Source: Paenibacillus sp. PL2-23 (GTDB lineage Bacteria > Bacillota > Bacilli > Paenibacillales > Paenibacillaceae). Taken from it: a stretch of DNA of 64,000 nt. The notes under the pieces were generated by a model. It saw only the letters and a program-made list of their open reading frames with translations, was not told the DNA's origin and searched no databases. Shown in pieces: positions 50,817-60,066 of the stretch. The stretch spans positions 2,690,001 through 2,754,000 of the forward strand of contig NZ_CP162129.1 of assembly GCF_040834005.1 (NCBI RefSeq), read 5' to 3'. Both the position numbers and the translations under genes were made by a program. Positions within the stretch are counted from its first letter, which is position 1. Every line of letters begins with the position of its first letter.

Positions 50817-52302
50817 ATACAGTCTGGAGCTGTTGATCGGATTTTTCCCTGTTCTGCTTCTGTTTCTGATCTATATGGGCGTTAACGTCTTGCCTTTTGT
50901 ATTCCTTGCCGTTATTGCGGCAGCGGTGCTGTATACCGCTCAAGGCAGAGGAAAGCTGACGGCGCTGACGGGCGGGAAAAGCCGGAATGAAGTGAAGGCT
51001 GCACCCTTCAGCTTCGATCAGATTGGTGGACAGGAGCGGGCGAAGGAGGAGCTGGTCGAGGCGCTCGACTTCCTTGTGAAGCGCGATAAAATCGAGAAGC
51101 TCGGCATTCGTCCGCTGAAGGGCATACTGCTGGCCGGACCTCCCGGAACGGGCAAGACGCTGCTGGCGAAGGCTGCAGCGCATTATACGGATTCCATCTA
51201 CTTGGCGGCCTCGGGCAGTGAGTTTGTGGAAATGTATGTGGGGGTAGGCGCCGGAAGGGTACGTGATTTGTTCAAGGAGGCGCGTACCAAAGCCAAGAAG
51301 GCCGGCAAAAGCAGCGCGGTTATTTTTATTGATGAAATTGAAGTGATCGGCGGGAAACGCGACGGCGGCCAGCACCGGGAATATGATCAGACGCTGAATC
51401 AGCTGCTGACAGAGATGGATGGCATACACGCCAACGAGTCGCCCCGCATTCTGCTCATTGCGGCGACCAACCGCAAGGAAATGCTTGACGGCGCGCTGCT
51501 TCGTCCCGGGCGCTTTGACCGCCATATCGGGGTAGAGCTGCCGGACAAGAAGGGCCGCCAGCATATTCTGAGCATTCATGCCGCCAATAAGCCTTTGGAG
51601 GATTCCGTCAGTCTGGAGCGACTGGCAGAGCAGACCTACAGCTTCTCTGGCGCCCAGCTGGAGTCGGTCATGAATGAAGCGGCGATCTACGCGATGCGGG
51701 AGGCTTGCGAGCTCATTGCGGAACGACACTTTCTAATGGCGATCGATAAGGTTATGCTTGGCGAGAAGACGGACCGCGAGACTTCGGAGGAGGAACGCCG
51801 CCGTGTTGCGCTTCATGAGCTGGGGCATGCCATTATGGCAGAGCTCGTTCGGCCGGGCAGCGTCTCCCAGGTGGCGCTGTCGCCTCGGGGCGGCGCGCTG
51901 GGCTATGTCAGACATCAGCCGCAGCAGGATCAATATTTGTACACCAAGCCGTTCCTGAACGGACAGATTCGGATCACGCTGGCTGGCGCGGCGGCGGAGG
52001 AGATGTTCTACGGCGATCGCAGCACGGGCTCACGAGGCGATTTCGATCAAGCGGTCAATATAGTGAAGACGCTTGTGGAATCCGGCTTAACCTCGCTTGG
52101 CATTATTCATGCCTCCATGATGACCCCGGAAAGCTGGGCGGCGATTACGAAGGAAGTGCTGGATGAACAGATGCTGGCTGCCAAGGCGCTGCTGGAGGAG
52201 CGGCGAGACATCTTCGCAGCAGCGCTGGAAACGCTGCTGAAGGAAGAAAGCTTGGACGGCGAGACGTTCCGCAGGCTGATGAGGAGCGGAGAGGCCGCAT
52301 AA
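50809..52302 (+). CDS. Compact FtsH-like AAA+ metalloprotease
   Basis: A 497-residue membrane protease, shorter than true FtsH (about 600-650). Two membrane spans lie close together at residues 7-43, leaving almost no external domain. The AAA core has Walker A GPPGTGKT (110-117), Walker B VIFIDE (171-176) and the second region of homology ending RPGRFDRH. The zinc site is HELGH (336-340), with the third ligand probably D411. A separate full-length FtsH is expected elsewhere in the genome. It should degrade membrane or regulatory proteins with ATP. Confidence 0.88.
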   Translation: MRKYSLELLIGFFPVLLLFLIYMGVNVLPFVFLAVIAAAVLYTAQGRGKLTALTGGKSRNEVKAAPFSFDQIGGQERAKEELVEALDFLVKRDKIEKLGIRPLKGILLAGPPGTGKTLLAKAAAHYTDSIYLAASGSEFVEMYVGVGAGRVRDLFKEARTKAKKAGKSSAVIFIDEIEVIGGKRDGGQHREYDQTLNQLLTEMDGIHANESPRILLIAATNRKEMLDGALLRPGRFDRHIGVELPDKKGRQHILSIHAANKPLEDSVSLERLAEQTYSFSGAQLESVMNEAAIYAMREACELIAERHFLMAIDKVMLGEKTDRETSEEERRRVALHELGHAIMAELVRPGSVSQVALSPRGGALGYVRHQPQQDQYLYTKPFLNGQIRITLAGAAAEEMFYGDRSTGSRGDFDQAVNIVKTLVESGLTSLGIIHASMMTPESWAAITKEVLDEQMLAAKALLEERRDIFAAALETLLKEESLDGETFRRLMRSGEAA

Positions 52303-52325
52303 AACGGTTTCAATCTTAACAATTT

Positions 52326-52357
52326 GAAGGCGAACCTTGGGGTCGCCTTCTTTTTTT
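52326..52357 (+). terminator. Terminator after the FtsH-like gene
   Basis: GAAGGCGA (52326-52333) pairs with TCGCCTTC (52343-52350), followed by seven T. Confidence 0.92.
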
Positions 52358-52410
52358 ATTGAAAATCGTTATAATAAGAAGGAATCTACCTTGAGGGAGC
52401 TAGAAATGCA

Positions 52411-53283
52411 ATGATCAAGAAAGTTGGAGTCATAGGCGGAGGCACGATGGGCCAAGGGATTGCGGAGATGTTAGCCGCCAAAGGCCTTGACGTCGTCATG
52501 CTTGAACGAACGCCTGAACGGCTTGCATATGCGATACAAATGATTGGAGTCACTCTGGACAAGCAGATCGAGAAGTGGGCGCTGACCGGCGCGGAGAAAA
52601 AGCTTATTTTGTCCAGAATTCATACAGCCTCTCTCTATACTGAGCTGGGCGACTGCGAGCTCATTATTGAGACTATTACCGAGGATATGGAGGCGAAGAA
52701 GGCTGTGTTCCGTCAGCTGGACGCCATCTGCGGAGCGTCGACGATTCTGGCCTCCAACACGTCAACGCTGAGCTTGACGGAGCTGGCTAGCGTCACCAGC
52801 GTGCCGAACCGGGTCATCGGTCTGCACTTTATATACCCTGTCTCCAAGATCGATCTGGTTGAAATTGTGCGGGGACTCAAAACGTCCGACGATACCTTTA
52901 ACCGGATGAAGGAGTTCGTGGAGGAGGTTCTTGCGAAGAAGGGCGTCATGGTATTCGAATCCCCGGGCTTCGTCACGACTCGCCTGATCTGCCTCTTCAT
53001 CAATGAAGCCTTGCATGTGCTGGAGGAGGGCGTCGCCACCGCGGAGGACATCGACCGCGCCATGAGAATTGGCTATTCGTTCCAGCATGGACCGTTCGAG
53101 ATGGCGGACCGCTTCGGACTGGATGCCGTGCTGGCCGCCCTGGATCGCATGTTCCGGGAATATGGCGAGCTCAAATATCGGCCATCCATTGTGCTGAAGA
53201 AGATGGTGCGGGCCGGCCATCTGGGGGCGAAAACGGGCATTGGCTTTTTTGAATATGACAGAGATGGGGATCGGATTTCATGA
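52411..53283 (+). CDS. 3-hydroxyacyl-CoA (3-hydroxybutyryl-CoA) dehydrogenase family protein
   Basis: A 290-residue NAD-dependent dehydrogenase with the loop GVIGGGTMGQGIA, the ASNTSTLSLTELA segment, the catalytic histidine in GLHFIYPVSKIDLVEIVRG and a second acidic partner in EIVRG. The usual HFFNP motif reads HFIYP here, so the asparagine is replaced by tyrosine and the exact substrate is uncertain. The stop overlaps ackA (ATGA), which suggests a shared carbon-overflow role. Confidence 0.85.
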   Translation: MIKKVGVIGGGTMGQGIAEMLAAKGLDVVMLERTPERLAYAIQMIGVTLDKQIEKWALTGAEKKLILSRIHTASLYTELGDCELIIETITEDMEAKKAVFRQLDAICGASTILASNTSTLSLTELASVTSVPNRVIGLHFIYPVSKIDLVEIVRGLKTSDDTFNRMKEFVEEVLAKKGVMVFESPGFVTTRLICLFINEALHVLEEGVATAEDIDRAMRIGYSFQHGPFEMADRFGLDAVLAALDRMFREYGELKYRPSIVLKKMVRAGHLGAKTGIGFFEYDRDGDRIS

Positions 53284-54485
53284 AGGTGCTAGTCATTAAC
53301 GCGGGGAGCTCCTCGCTCAAATATCAGCTGTACGACATGACGAACGAAAGCGTGCTCGCTAGCGGGCGCGTGGAGAGAATCGGCATGGATTCCTCCATCG
53401 TTACGCATGAGCCGGCGGACAAGCCGGAGGTGCGCGACGTCAGCGAAATATTGGATCATGTTACGGCGGTCAAGCGAGTGATCGATATGCTGACGCATGC
53501 GGAGCACGGCGTGCTGTCCGCCATGACGGAGATTGACGCAGTCGGACATCGCGTGGTGCACGGCGGCGAGGTGTTCAAGGGCTCGGTGCTTGTGACGCAG
53601 GAGGTCAAGCTGGAGATCAAGAGGCTGTTCGATCTTGCTCCGCTTCACAACCCGGCTCATATGATGGGCATTTCGGCGGTGGAAGCGAATATGCCGGGCG
53701 TGCCGCAGGTGGTGGTGTTTGATACCGCGTTCCATCAGACGATGCCGCCTGTTTCTTACCTGTACCCCATCCCTAAGGTGCTGTATCGCCGGCACAAGAT
53801 CAGACGCTATGGCTTCCATGGCACGTCGCATTCCTATGTCAGCGATCATGCCGCTCAATGGCTGGGTGTGCCGCTGGAGTCGCTTAAGATGATCACCTGC
53901 CACATAGGGAACGGGGCCAGCTGCGCGGCCATTATGGACGGCAAGACCCTCGACACGAGCATGGGCATGACGCCGCTGGAGGGACTGATGATGGGCACGC
54001 GAAGCGGCGATATTGACCCCGCGATTGTTCCCTTCGTGATGAACAAGGAGGAGCTGTCGCTGAACGAGGTCAACTCCATGCTGAATAAGCATAGCGGCAT
54101 GCTGGCGATCTCCGGCATCAGCAGCGATATGCGCGAGGTGACGGAGGCGATGGAGAACGGAGACGAAAACGCGAGGCTGGCGTTTGACATGTACACCTAT
54201 CGTCTGAGAAAATATATAGGCTCCTACACAGCTGCGATGAACGGGCTGGACGTTCTGGTGTTCACGGCTGGCGTCGGTGAGAATGCGCCGGATGTGCGTC
54301 AGGCGGTTTGCGAGGGGCTCACCTTTTTCGGCGTTGAGCTTGATCTGGAGCTGAATGCGGTGCGAAGCAAGGCGGCAAGAGTCATCTCGAAGTCCGCGTC
54401 CAAAGTGAAGGTGCTGGTCGTGCCGACCAATGAGGAGCTGCTCATTGCTCGGGACACGTATACCATTGTAAGAGAAGCGAAATAA
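53280..54485 (+). CDS. ackA: Acetate kinase
   Basis: Makes acetate and ATP from acetyl phosphate. The 401-residue protein shows VLVINAGSSSLKYQLYD at the start, FDTAFHQTMPP, YGFHGTSHSYVS, and HIGNGASCAA with DTSMGMTPLEG. It overlaps the upstream dehydrogenase by 4 nt, and a terminator follows. Identification is secure. Confidence 0.97.
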   Translation: MKVLVINAGSSSLKYQLYDMTNESVLASGRVERIGMDSSIVTHEPADKPEVRDVSEILDHVTAVKRVIDMLTHAEHGVLSAMTEIDAVGHRVVHGGEVFKGSVLVTQEVKLEIKRLFDLAPLHNPAHMMGISAVEANMPGVPQVVVFDTAFHQTMPPVSYLYPIPKVLYRRHKIRRYGFHGTSHSYVSDHAAQWLGVPLESLKMITCHIGNGASCAAIMDGKTLDTSMGMTPLEGLMMGTRSGDIDPAIVPFVMNKEELSLNEVNSMLNKHSGMLAISGISSDMREVTEAMENGDENARLAFDMYTYRLRKYIGSYTAAMNGLDVLVFTAGVGENAPDVRQAVCEGLTFFGVELDLELNAVRSKAARVISKSASKVKVLVVPTNEELLIARDTYTIVREAK

Positions 54486-54490
54486 TTGGA

Positions 54491-54518
54491 CTGCCCGCCA
54501 TGCCGGGCAGCTCTTTTT
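54491..54518 (+). terminator. Terminator after ackA
   Basis: CTGCCCG (54491-54497) pairs with CGGGCAG (54504-54510), followed by CTCTTTTTT. Confidence 0.9.
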
Positions 54519-54545
54519 TGTTATACGCCTGGGGAGGGGAAAGAT

Positions 54546-55244
54546 ATGAGCGATGATATGTGGAAGGCTTATTCGCATGGCATGGCCGCAGCGACCGCGG
54601 AAGGAGGCGTACATATTCCCGCTTTGCTGCTGCAGAGCTATGGGAGTCTAGGCTTATCCGATTCCGAGGCGATGCTGCTGCTGCAAATCATGCTGTATGC
54701 GCATGCCGAGCGCAACGACTTTCCTACGCCTGAGCAGCTGGCAGGGCGAATGGGCGTGCAGGTTCGCACGATCGGCACGATGCTGGGCCGGCTCATGAAG
54801 GAAGGCTTCCTGACCATTGACGATTATATCGACGAGGTGACTGGACTGCAGGCCGAGCGATACAATTGGAGCGGCTGGCATATGAAGGCTGCCGAATGGC
54901 GGGCCGCAGAGAAGCGGCAGACGAAGAGGGCCGAGCGCCAGCCCGCCGCGGATGCGAAGAGAAGCATGTCGCCCGGCATGCCGGCGTCTGATCTGTTCTC
55001 GACGTTCGAGCAGGAATTTGGCCGGCTACTGTCGCCGTTTGAATGCGACATTCTCAGCAAGTGGCTCGAAGAGGACAAATATACGGAGGACATTATCTTG
55101 TTCGCCCTCAAGGAAGCTGTATTTGCCGGTAAGCTGAGCCTCAAATATATCGACCGCATCCTGTTCGAGTGGGGGAGAAACCGTGTGACAAGCGTGGAAG
55201 AAGCGAAAGCGCATGCGGGGAAATTTTACGGTGGCAAAACGTAA
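54546..55244 (+). CDS. dnaD: DnaD-domain DNA replication protein
   Basis: A 232-residue protein with the DnaD layout: an N-terminal winged-helix oligomerisation part (LLLQSYGSLGLSDSEAMLLLQIMLYA and RMGVQVRTIGTMLGRLMKEGFL) and a C-terminal DnaB/DnaD domain (FEQEFGRLLSPFECDILSKWLEE, ending in the YIDRILFEWGRN motif). DnaD loads at oriC and at PriA-dependent restarts with DnaB and DnaI. ATG 54546 follows GGGGAGGGG. In Bacillus, dnaD lies near ypmB-aspB-asnS. Confidence 0.9.
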   Translation: MSDDMWKAYSHGMAAATAEGGVHIPALLLQSYGSLGLSDSEAMLLLQIMLYAHAERNDFPTPEQLAGRMGVQVRTIGTMLGRLMKEGFLTIDDYIDEVTGLQAERYNWSGWHMKAAEWRAAEKRQTKRAERQPAADAKRSMSPGMPASDLFSTFEQEFGRLLSPFECDILSKWLEEDKYTEDIILFALKEAVFAGKLSLKYIDRILFEWGRNRVTSVEEAKAHAGKFYGGKT

Positions 55245-55256
55245 GTTGTATAACAT

Positions 55257-55299
55257 AAAAGGGATGTCTCCAGGCGATTGGCCCGGGGACATCCCTTTT
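55257..55299. terminator. Bidirectional terminator between dnaD and mtnB
   Basis: AAAAGGGATGTC (55257-55268) pairs with GACATCCCTTTT (55288-55299), extended inward by three more pairs. T-rich ends on both strands allow it to end both converging operons. Confidence 0.85.
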
Positions 55300-55320
55300 G
55301 GCATAAGAAGGAGCTTCAGC

Positions 55321-55974
55321 TTATACGCCGCCGCGCTTCAGCAGCTCCAGACGATAAACATATTCAAATATAAATTCAAACGCCTCAAGATGGCGCTTCG
55401 CCTCGAACGCGTTGGCGCCCCAGGCGTAGATGCCGTGCTTCCGCAGCAGAATGCCTGGAATTTCATTCACAATTCGCTCCGTCACCTCAGGCACAATATG
55501 AGGGATATGGGCGAAATTGGACACGATCGGGATGTCGATGTGCTTCTCTTCCTCCCATAGATTGAACCCTTTGATCAGCTCTACGCCGTCAACCGGCACG
55601 GACTTGCGATCCCAATAATATTCGGAGATCACATTGTTGAAAACCGTGTGCACGTGGAAGATCGCTCCGGCGCCTGTCAGACGATAAATTTCACAATGAA
55701 TCAGCGTTTCCGCCGACGGCTTAAGAGAGGTGGGCTCACAAGGCTTGCCGTCCTGGTCGACAAACAAATAATCCTCCGGGGTATGCACGGTTTTGTCCTT
55801 GCCGCTCGCTGTGATGGCGAATTGAAACTGCTCCGGCGCAAAGTCGCCGACCCGCACGGACAGGTTGCCGCTTGTTCCGGGGAACCAGCCGCGGCTCGCG
55901 AACAGCTCCTTCACATCGCGGAGCTCGCTGAGTGCCCGCTGCTTCTCTTCCGTTCGTATCTGTTGAAAGCTCAT
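55321..55974 (-). CDS. mtnB: Methylthioribulose-1-phosphate dehydratase
   Basis: Methionine salvage enzyme, class II aldolase fold, 217 residues. Zinc-binding histidines are in HVHTVFNN and in the later HGIYAWG; the N-terminal WFPGTSGNLSVR is typical. It overlaps mtnX by 4 nt and is the last gene of the proBAC-mtnWXB operon. Confidence 0.95.
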   Translation of the reverse strand: MSFQQIRTEEKQRALSELRDVKELFASRGWFPGTSGNLSVRVGDFAPEQFQFAITASGKDKTVHTPEDYLFVDQDGKPCEPTSLKPSAETLIHCEIYRLTGAGAIFHVHTVFNNVISEYYWDRKSVPVDGVELIKGFNLWEEEKHIDIPIVSNFAHIPHIVPEVTERIVNEIPGILLRKHGIYAWGANAFEAKRHLEAFEFIFEYVYRLELLKRGGV

Positions 55975-56660
55975 GTCGTTTCCTTCCTTTCGTCCTTGGC
56001 CATTGCCGCAATGATGTCATGGAACGTCTCGTATTCCGTATGCGCAAGACCCAGCTCCCTGCATTTGACCGTCAAGTGAGAACGCGAATATACAGTGTCG
56101 GCAAGCTTGGCGCCCTCGAAGTCCGTTACGCTGTCGCCGATTATAATGCGCTCATATTGTTCCCTGGGGAAACGGCGCATGATCGTCGTTTTGCACATGC
56201 CGCATTGATTATCGCAATGTTCATCGCAGGGGTGAGGCCATACAATTTCGATGTTTTCCCCCGTAAAGTCGCTGCTGTTGCAATAAATATGGTCGCGAGG
56301 GATATCGAAGGGCTCAAGCGTCGGGTATACAAAAAAATCGATGCCGCCGCTCGTTACATAAAAGGCGATGTCCTGCTCCTTGCAATAGGCCAGAAATTCG
56401 GCAAAGCCGTCGCGAATGACCACGTTGCCGACGCCATACGAAATGACCTCGTCCCTCAGCGAGGAGGGGAGAAGCCGGAACAGCTGCCCGACTCCGTCCT
56501 GAATGGTTATCTCCGTGGCAATGGTGCGCTCGGCGATCCTTTCCCAGCCTTCTGGATTAAAATGTTTGATAATTGCGATGATGTTGTCGTTGATGGTGAT
56601 CGTTCCGTCGAAATCGCAGAACACGATACGTTTTCTGGCTGTTGTTGATTGATCCATCAT
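55971..56660 (-). CDS. mtnX: 2-hydroxy-3-keto-5-methylthiopentenyl-1-phosphate phosphatase
   Basis: HAD-family phosphatase of methionine salvage, 229 residues. Motif I is VFCDFDGTITIND, and the late GDSVTDFEGAKLAD gives motif IV. ATG at 56660 is chosen because GGGGAG lies 10 nt upstream; an ATG 18 nt further upstream is in frame. It overlaps the mtnW stop by 4 nt (ATGA) and mtnB at its own end. Confidence 0.95.
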   Translation of the reverse strand: MMDQSTTARKRIVFCDFDGTITINDNIIAIIKHFNPEGWERIAERTIATEITIQDGVGQLFRLLPSSLRDEVISYGVGNVVIRDGFAEFLAYCKEQDIAFYVTSGGIDFFVYPTLEPFDIPRDHIYCNSSDFTGENIEIVWPHPCDEHCDNQCGMCKTTIMRRFPREQYERIIIGDSVTDFEGAKLADTVYSRSHLTVKCRELGLAHTEYETFHDIIAAMAKDERKETT

Positions 56661-57880
56661 GCTTCTCTTACTCCCCATGCTCCAATTGCAGCTTTTAATG
56701 CTTCATGCCCCGGTGCTTCAGCCGCCTCCTGCAGAGACTTGCCCGCCAGAGCGGCCTCAATGGCCTGACGGAAGGCTTGTCCGCCTGCGGCCGTACCCAT
56801 GGGATGGCCATGAATGCCGCCGCCCGCGTTGACAACGACGTCGGTTCCAAAGTCCTTAAGAATAAGCGGCACAAGACCCGGATGGATGCCGGCGGACGGC
56901 ACCGGGAAGCTGGTTCTCAAGCCGTGAAGCGGCTGAAGCAGCGCTGCCTGAACAGCCAGATTCTCTTCCTTCGGCATAACGACGGAGCCGTATGGCGACG
57001 GGAACAGGACGAGGTCTGCGCCCGCAAGCCTCATCAGCTTCCCAAGCAGCAGGGAAGCGCTGATGCCGTAATGGGGCGAAGGGTACATCGCGCCCGCCAT
57101 TGCGGGATGCGCGGCAATCGGCACATGAATATCCGGGTCGCTGCTCAGCTCATGCAGGACGTCGAAGCCATAGGCCAGCACATTGAACAGCAGCGCATTG
57201 GCTCCCGCGGCTATTGCCTTGCGGGCGTTCTGGGCCAGCTGCGAGGTTGGTCCCGTCAGGTTGACGGCATACAGCAGCTTCTGGCCGGTCTCCTCCTGCG
57301 CCTTGCGGGCAGCTTCCATACAGGTCTCCACGCGCTTCTCCAGCGGCGTAAGGGGATTCTCGAACAATATTTCGTCGTCCTTGATCAGATCGACGCCGCC
57401 AAGCGCCTGCTTGTAGAATTGCTCCTGCAAATTCGCAAGATCATGTCCTACGACGGATTTGAAAATGCTCATGAGCAGCGGGCGCTCTTGTACGCCCAGC
57501 AGCTCCCTGACGCCCGGCAAGCCGAATTTGGGACCCGGGAACGCGGAGGCAAACGATTCGGACACGTCCAGATCGATAAGCTTTATACGTCCGTCCATGG
57601 ACAGCTTGCCAAACGCAGTGACAAGCAGGGCAGGGATATCGCGGCTGAAATTGATGTCTGGATACGCGATGCGGATATCGGCGTAACGCTCGCCCGGTCC
57701 GCCCTCGTGCACCTCAACAGACAGCACCTTGCCCAGATGCTTCTCCATCTCGGCCTTCTGGGCTTCAGGCAGCTCTGTCCAGCTGCCGACGGTTAAGCCT
57801 ACAGCAATGGACAGCGCCTTTTTGTCAAAATCCGCTTTGTCGTCGTACGTCCGATAAGTTGCAATACAATACTGGCTCAT
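56657..57880 (-). CDS. mtnW: 2,3-diketo-5-methylthiopentyl-1-phosphate enolase (RuBisCO-like)
   Basis: RuBisCO-like protein that enolises the methionine salvage diketone, 407 residues. The lysine-acid cluster GGVDLIKDDEILFENP corresponds to the metal site of RuBisCO, and the phosphate-binding VVNAGGGIHGHP is present. The true carboxylase residues are not expected in this family. It overlaps proC by 4 nt, so the salvage genes are directly coupled to proline genes. Confidence 0.96.
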   Translation of the reverse strand: MSQYCIATYRTYDDKADFDKKALSIAVGLTVGSWTELPEAQKAEMEKHLGKVLSVEVHEGGPGERYADIRIAYPDINFSRDIPALLVTAFGKLSMDGRIKLIDLDVSESFASAFPGPKFGLPGVRELLGVQERPLLMSIFKSVVGHDLANLQEQFYKQALGGVDLIKDDEILFENPLTPLEKRVETCMEAARKAQEETGQKLLYAVNLTGPTSQLAQNARKAIAAGANALLFNVLAYGFDVLHELSSDPDIHVPIAAHPAMAGAMYPSPHYGISASLLLGKLMRLAGADLVLFPSPYGSVVMPKEENLAVQAALLQPLHGLRTSFPVPSAGIHPGLVPLILKDFGTDVVVNAGGGIHGHPMGTAAGGQAFRQAIEAALAGKSLQEAAEAPGHEALKAAIGAWGVREA

Positions 57881-58752
57881 GCCTCCAAGCTCCTTCCAAT
57901 TGCGGCGCCTATCTCCGCCGCACGTTCTGTGCTGCGCTTCATGCCCTGCACAATAGCATCCGGCAAGCCCAGCTCTGTCATTTTTTCAATAGCCGCCTGT
58001 GTGGTTCCATTCGGAGACGTAACCTTGCGGCGCAGCTCCTGTGGACTTTCGCCGGTTTCCTTCACCATTTGGGCCGCGCCGAGAACGGTCTGAACGACCA
58101 GCTCCTTCGCGGTTGCTTCATCGAACCCTAGCTCGGATGCGCCCCTCATCATCGCTTCCATGATGAAATAGATATAAGCGGGACCGCTGCCGGACACGCC
58201 GGTAACGGAATCCTGGAGCGACTCCTCTACAACGGCGTTCATGCCAATGGACTGGAACATGGCTTCCGTAATGACGCGCTGCTGCTCGGTGACGTTCGAG
58301 GAATAGCTAATACCGGTAACGCCCAGCCCGATGGAGCTGGAGGTATTGGGCATCGTGCGCACAATAGGCATATCTGAGCCCAGCAGCTTCTCAAGCGAAG
58401 CGATGGACAAGCCGGCGATCACCGACACGATCAGCTGCTTAGGCGAGAGCAGAGGCGCGATTGCGGCGATCGCTTCCGCCGCGTCCTTCGGCTTCATAGC
58501 CAGAAATACAATATCGGCCTCCTGCAAATACGACTCGTTGGAGGAGCCCTGTTGCACCGTCAGCACGCCGTATCGTCCGTGCAGCTCATTCAGCCGCTCG
58601 GCATTGCTGCGGTTCAGCATCGAAATTTTGCCCGGGGCGACAAGCTCTTCGCTTATGAGGCCGCGGGCAATAGCCTCGGCCATGGAGCCGGCGCCATAAA
58701 AGCTTATATGCATGGAGCCGATTCCGGTATCCGTTAAGGTAGTCATCTTCAT
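57877..58752 (-). CDS. proC: Pyrroline-5-carboxylate reductase
   Basis: Last step of proline synthesis. The 291-residue protein has the dinucleotide loop FYGAGSMAEA and the C-terminal GSGPAYIYFIMEAM and RKVTSPNGTT motifs. AAGGAGG lies just before the first ATG; a second ATG two codons in (58746) has better spacing. About 13 residues precede the usual family start. It is 21 nt after proA and overlaps mtnW. Confidence 0.96.
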   Translation of the reverse strand: MKMTTLTDTGIGSMHISFYGAGSMAEAIARGLISEELVAPGKISMLNRSNAERLNELHGRYGVLTVQQGSSNESYLQEADIVFLAMKPKDAAEAIAAIAPLLSPKQLIVSVIAGLSIASLEKLLGSDMPIVRTMPNTSSSIGLGVTGISYSSNVTEQQRVITEAMFQSIGMNAVVEESLQDSVTGVSGSGPAYIYFIMEAMMRGASELGFDEATAKELVVQTVLGAAQMVKETGESPQELRRKVTSPNGTTQAAIEKMTELGLPDAIVQGMKRSTERAAEIGAAIGRSLEA

Positions 58753-58773
58753 ATATCCTCCTTCTCCGTACGG

Positions 58774-60024
58774 TCAGCCTCTCGTCTGGCCATTCCCGTA
58801 AATGCGGTATTTCGTTGATGTCAGAGCGGGCAAGCCCATTGGACCACGGGCGTGGAGCTTCTGCGTGCTGATGCCGATCTCCGCTCCGAAGCCAAATTCG
58901 AACCCGTCCGTGAAGCGAGTGGAGACATTGTGATAGACGGCGGCCGCGTCGACCTCCTGAAGGAAACGCTGGGCGTTCGCGCCGGTTTCCGTTACGATAC
59001 ATTCCGAATGCTTGGTGCCGAAGCGGCGAATATGCGCAAGCGCCTCGTCCAGTCCGCCAACGATACGCACATTCAGAATATAATCGTTATATTCGGTCGC
59101 AAAGTTCTCGTCTGTCGCCTCCTGAATGCCGTCCATCCATGCCTGAGCCTCCGAACAGCCCCTCAGCTCTACACGGGCGTCCTTCATAGGAGCCAGCAGC
59201 GTCGCCAGCCCAGATGGACCGAGGCTGCGATGCACAAGCATTGTCTCGATGGAGTTGCATACGGACGGCCGCTGCACCTTGGCGTTAAAAGCGATTGAGG
59301 CCGCCATATCCAGCCTCGCTGTATCGTCAACATAAACATGGCAGATGCCTGCGCCCGTCTCAATGACGGGTACCGTGGCGTTCTCCACGACGTTGCGGAT
59401 CAGCGCCGCGCCGCCGCGTGGAATGACGACATCCAGCAGGCCGTTCAGCTTCAGCATCTCGTTGACGGACGCTCGGTCGCTGTCCTCAATCAGCTGCAGC
59501 GCGTCCACAGGCAAAGCGGTTGCCGCCAGCGCGTACTTCAATATATCAATAAGCTTGCGGTTGGAGGAGAGGGCCGCGGAGCCCCCGCGCAGGACTACGC
59601 AGTTGCCGGTTTTCAGGCATAGGCCTGCCGCGTCCACGGTTACGTTGGGACGGGCCTCGTAGATCATGCCGATGACGCCAAGCGGCACACGGATTTTCTC
59701 TACCTTCATGCCGTTTGGACGCTCGAATTGTTCCAGCAGCTCTCCGACGGGATCCGGCAGCTCAATAATTTGTCTCAAGCCCTCGGCGATGCCCTCGATA
59801 CGGGCGCTGTCCAGAGCAAGCCTGTCGAGCAGGGAAGAGCTGGTGCCGTTGTCGCGGCCGCGCTGCAGATCGTCAGCGTTTGCTTCTATTAATTCCTCTT
59901 GCCGCGCCAGCAGGGCGTCCGCCATTGCTAACAGCGCCGCATTTTTGTCCTCCGTCGTCAGACGGTTCATAACGGCTGCCGCTTCCTGCGCCAAAGCCGC
60001 CTTCTGTCTTACTTCACTTATCAT
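58774..60024 (-). CDS. proA: Gamma-glutamyl phosphate reductase
   Basis: NADPH-dependent reduction of glutamyl-5-phosphate to the semialdehyde. The 416-residue ALDH-fold protein has VPLGVIGMIYEARPNVT, the catalytic cysteine in VQRPSVCNSIETMLVH and ARGPMGLPALTSTKY at the end. It lies 42 nt after proB and 21 nt before proC. Confidence 0.97.
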   Translation of the reverse strand: MISEVRQKAALAQEAAAVMNRLTTEDKNAALLAMADALLARQEELIEANADDLQRGRDNGTSSSLLDRLALDSARIEGIAEGLRQIIELPDPVGELLEQFERPNGMKVEKIRVPLGVIGMIYEARPNVTVDAAGLCLKTGNCVVLRGGSAALSSNRKLIDILKYALAATALPVDALQLIEDSDRASVNEMLKLNGLLDVVIPRGGAALIRNVVENATVPVIETGAGICHVYVDDTARLDMAASIAFNAKVQRPSVCNSIETMLVHRSLGPSGLATLLAPMKDARVELRGCSEAQAWMDGIQEATDENFATEYNDYILNVRIVGGLDEALAHIRRFGTKHSECIVTETGANAQRFLQEVDAAAVYHNVSTRFTDGFEFGFGAEIGISTQKLHARGPMGLPALTSTKYRIYGNGQTRG

Positions 60025-60066
60025 GCCAGTTCGCCTCCCGATTCATTAGATATGTAGCTCTTGCCA

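Noticed and set aside
53289..54614. 441-residue open frame on the minus strand
   Set aside because: Lies opposite ackA, whose protein matches the family end to end. The minus frame is rich in His/Arg and has no recognisable domain, so it is a shadow of a GC-rich gene.
56705..57796. 363-residue open frame on the plus strand
   Set aside because: Opposite mtnW, which has clear RuBisCO-like motifs. The plus frame has no ribosome-binding site or domain.
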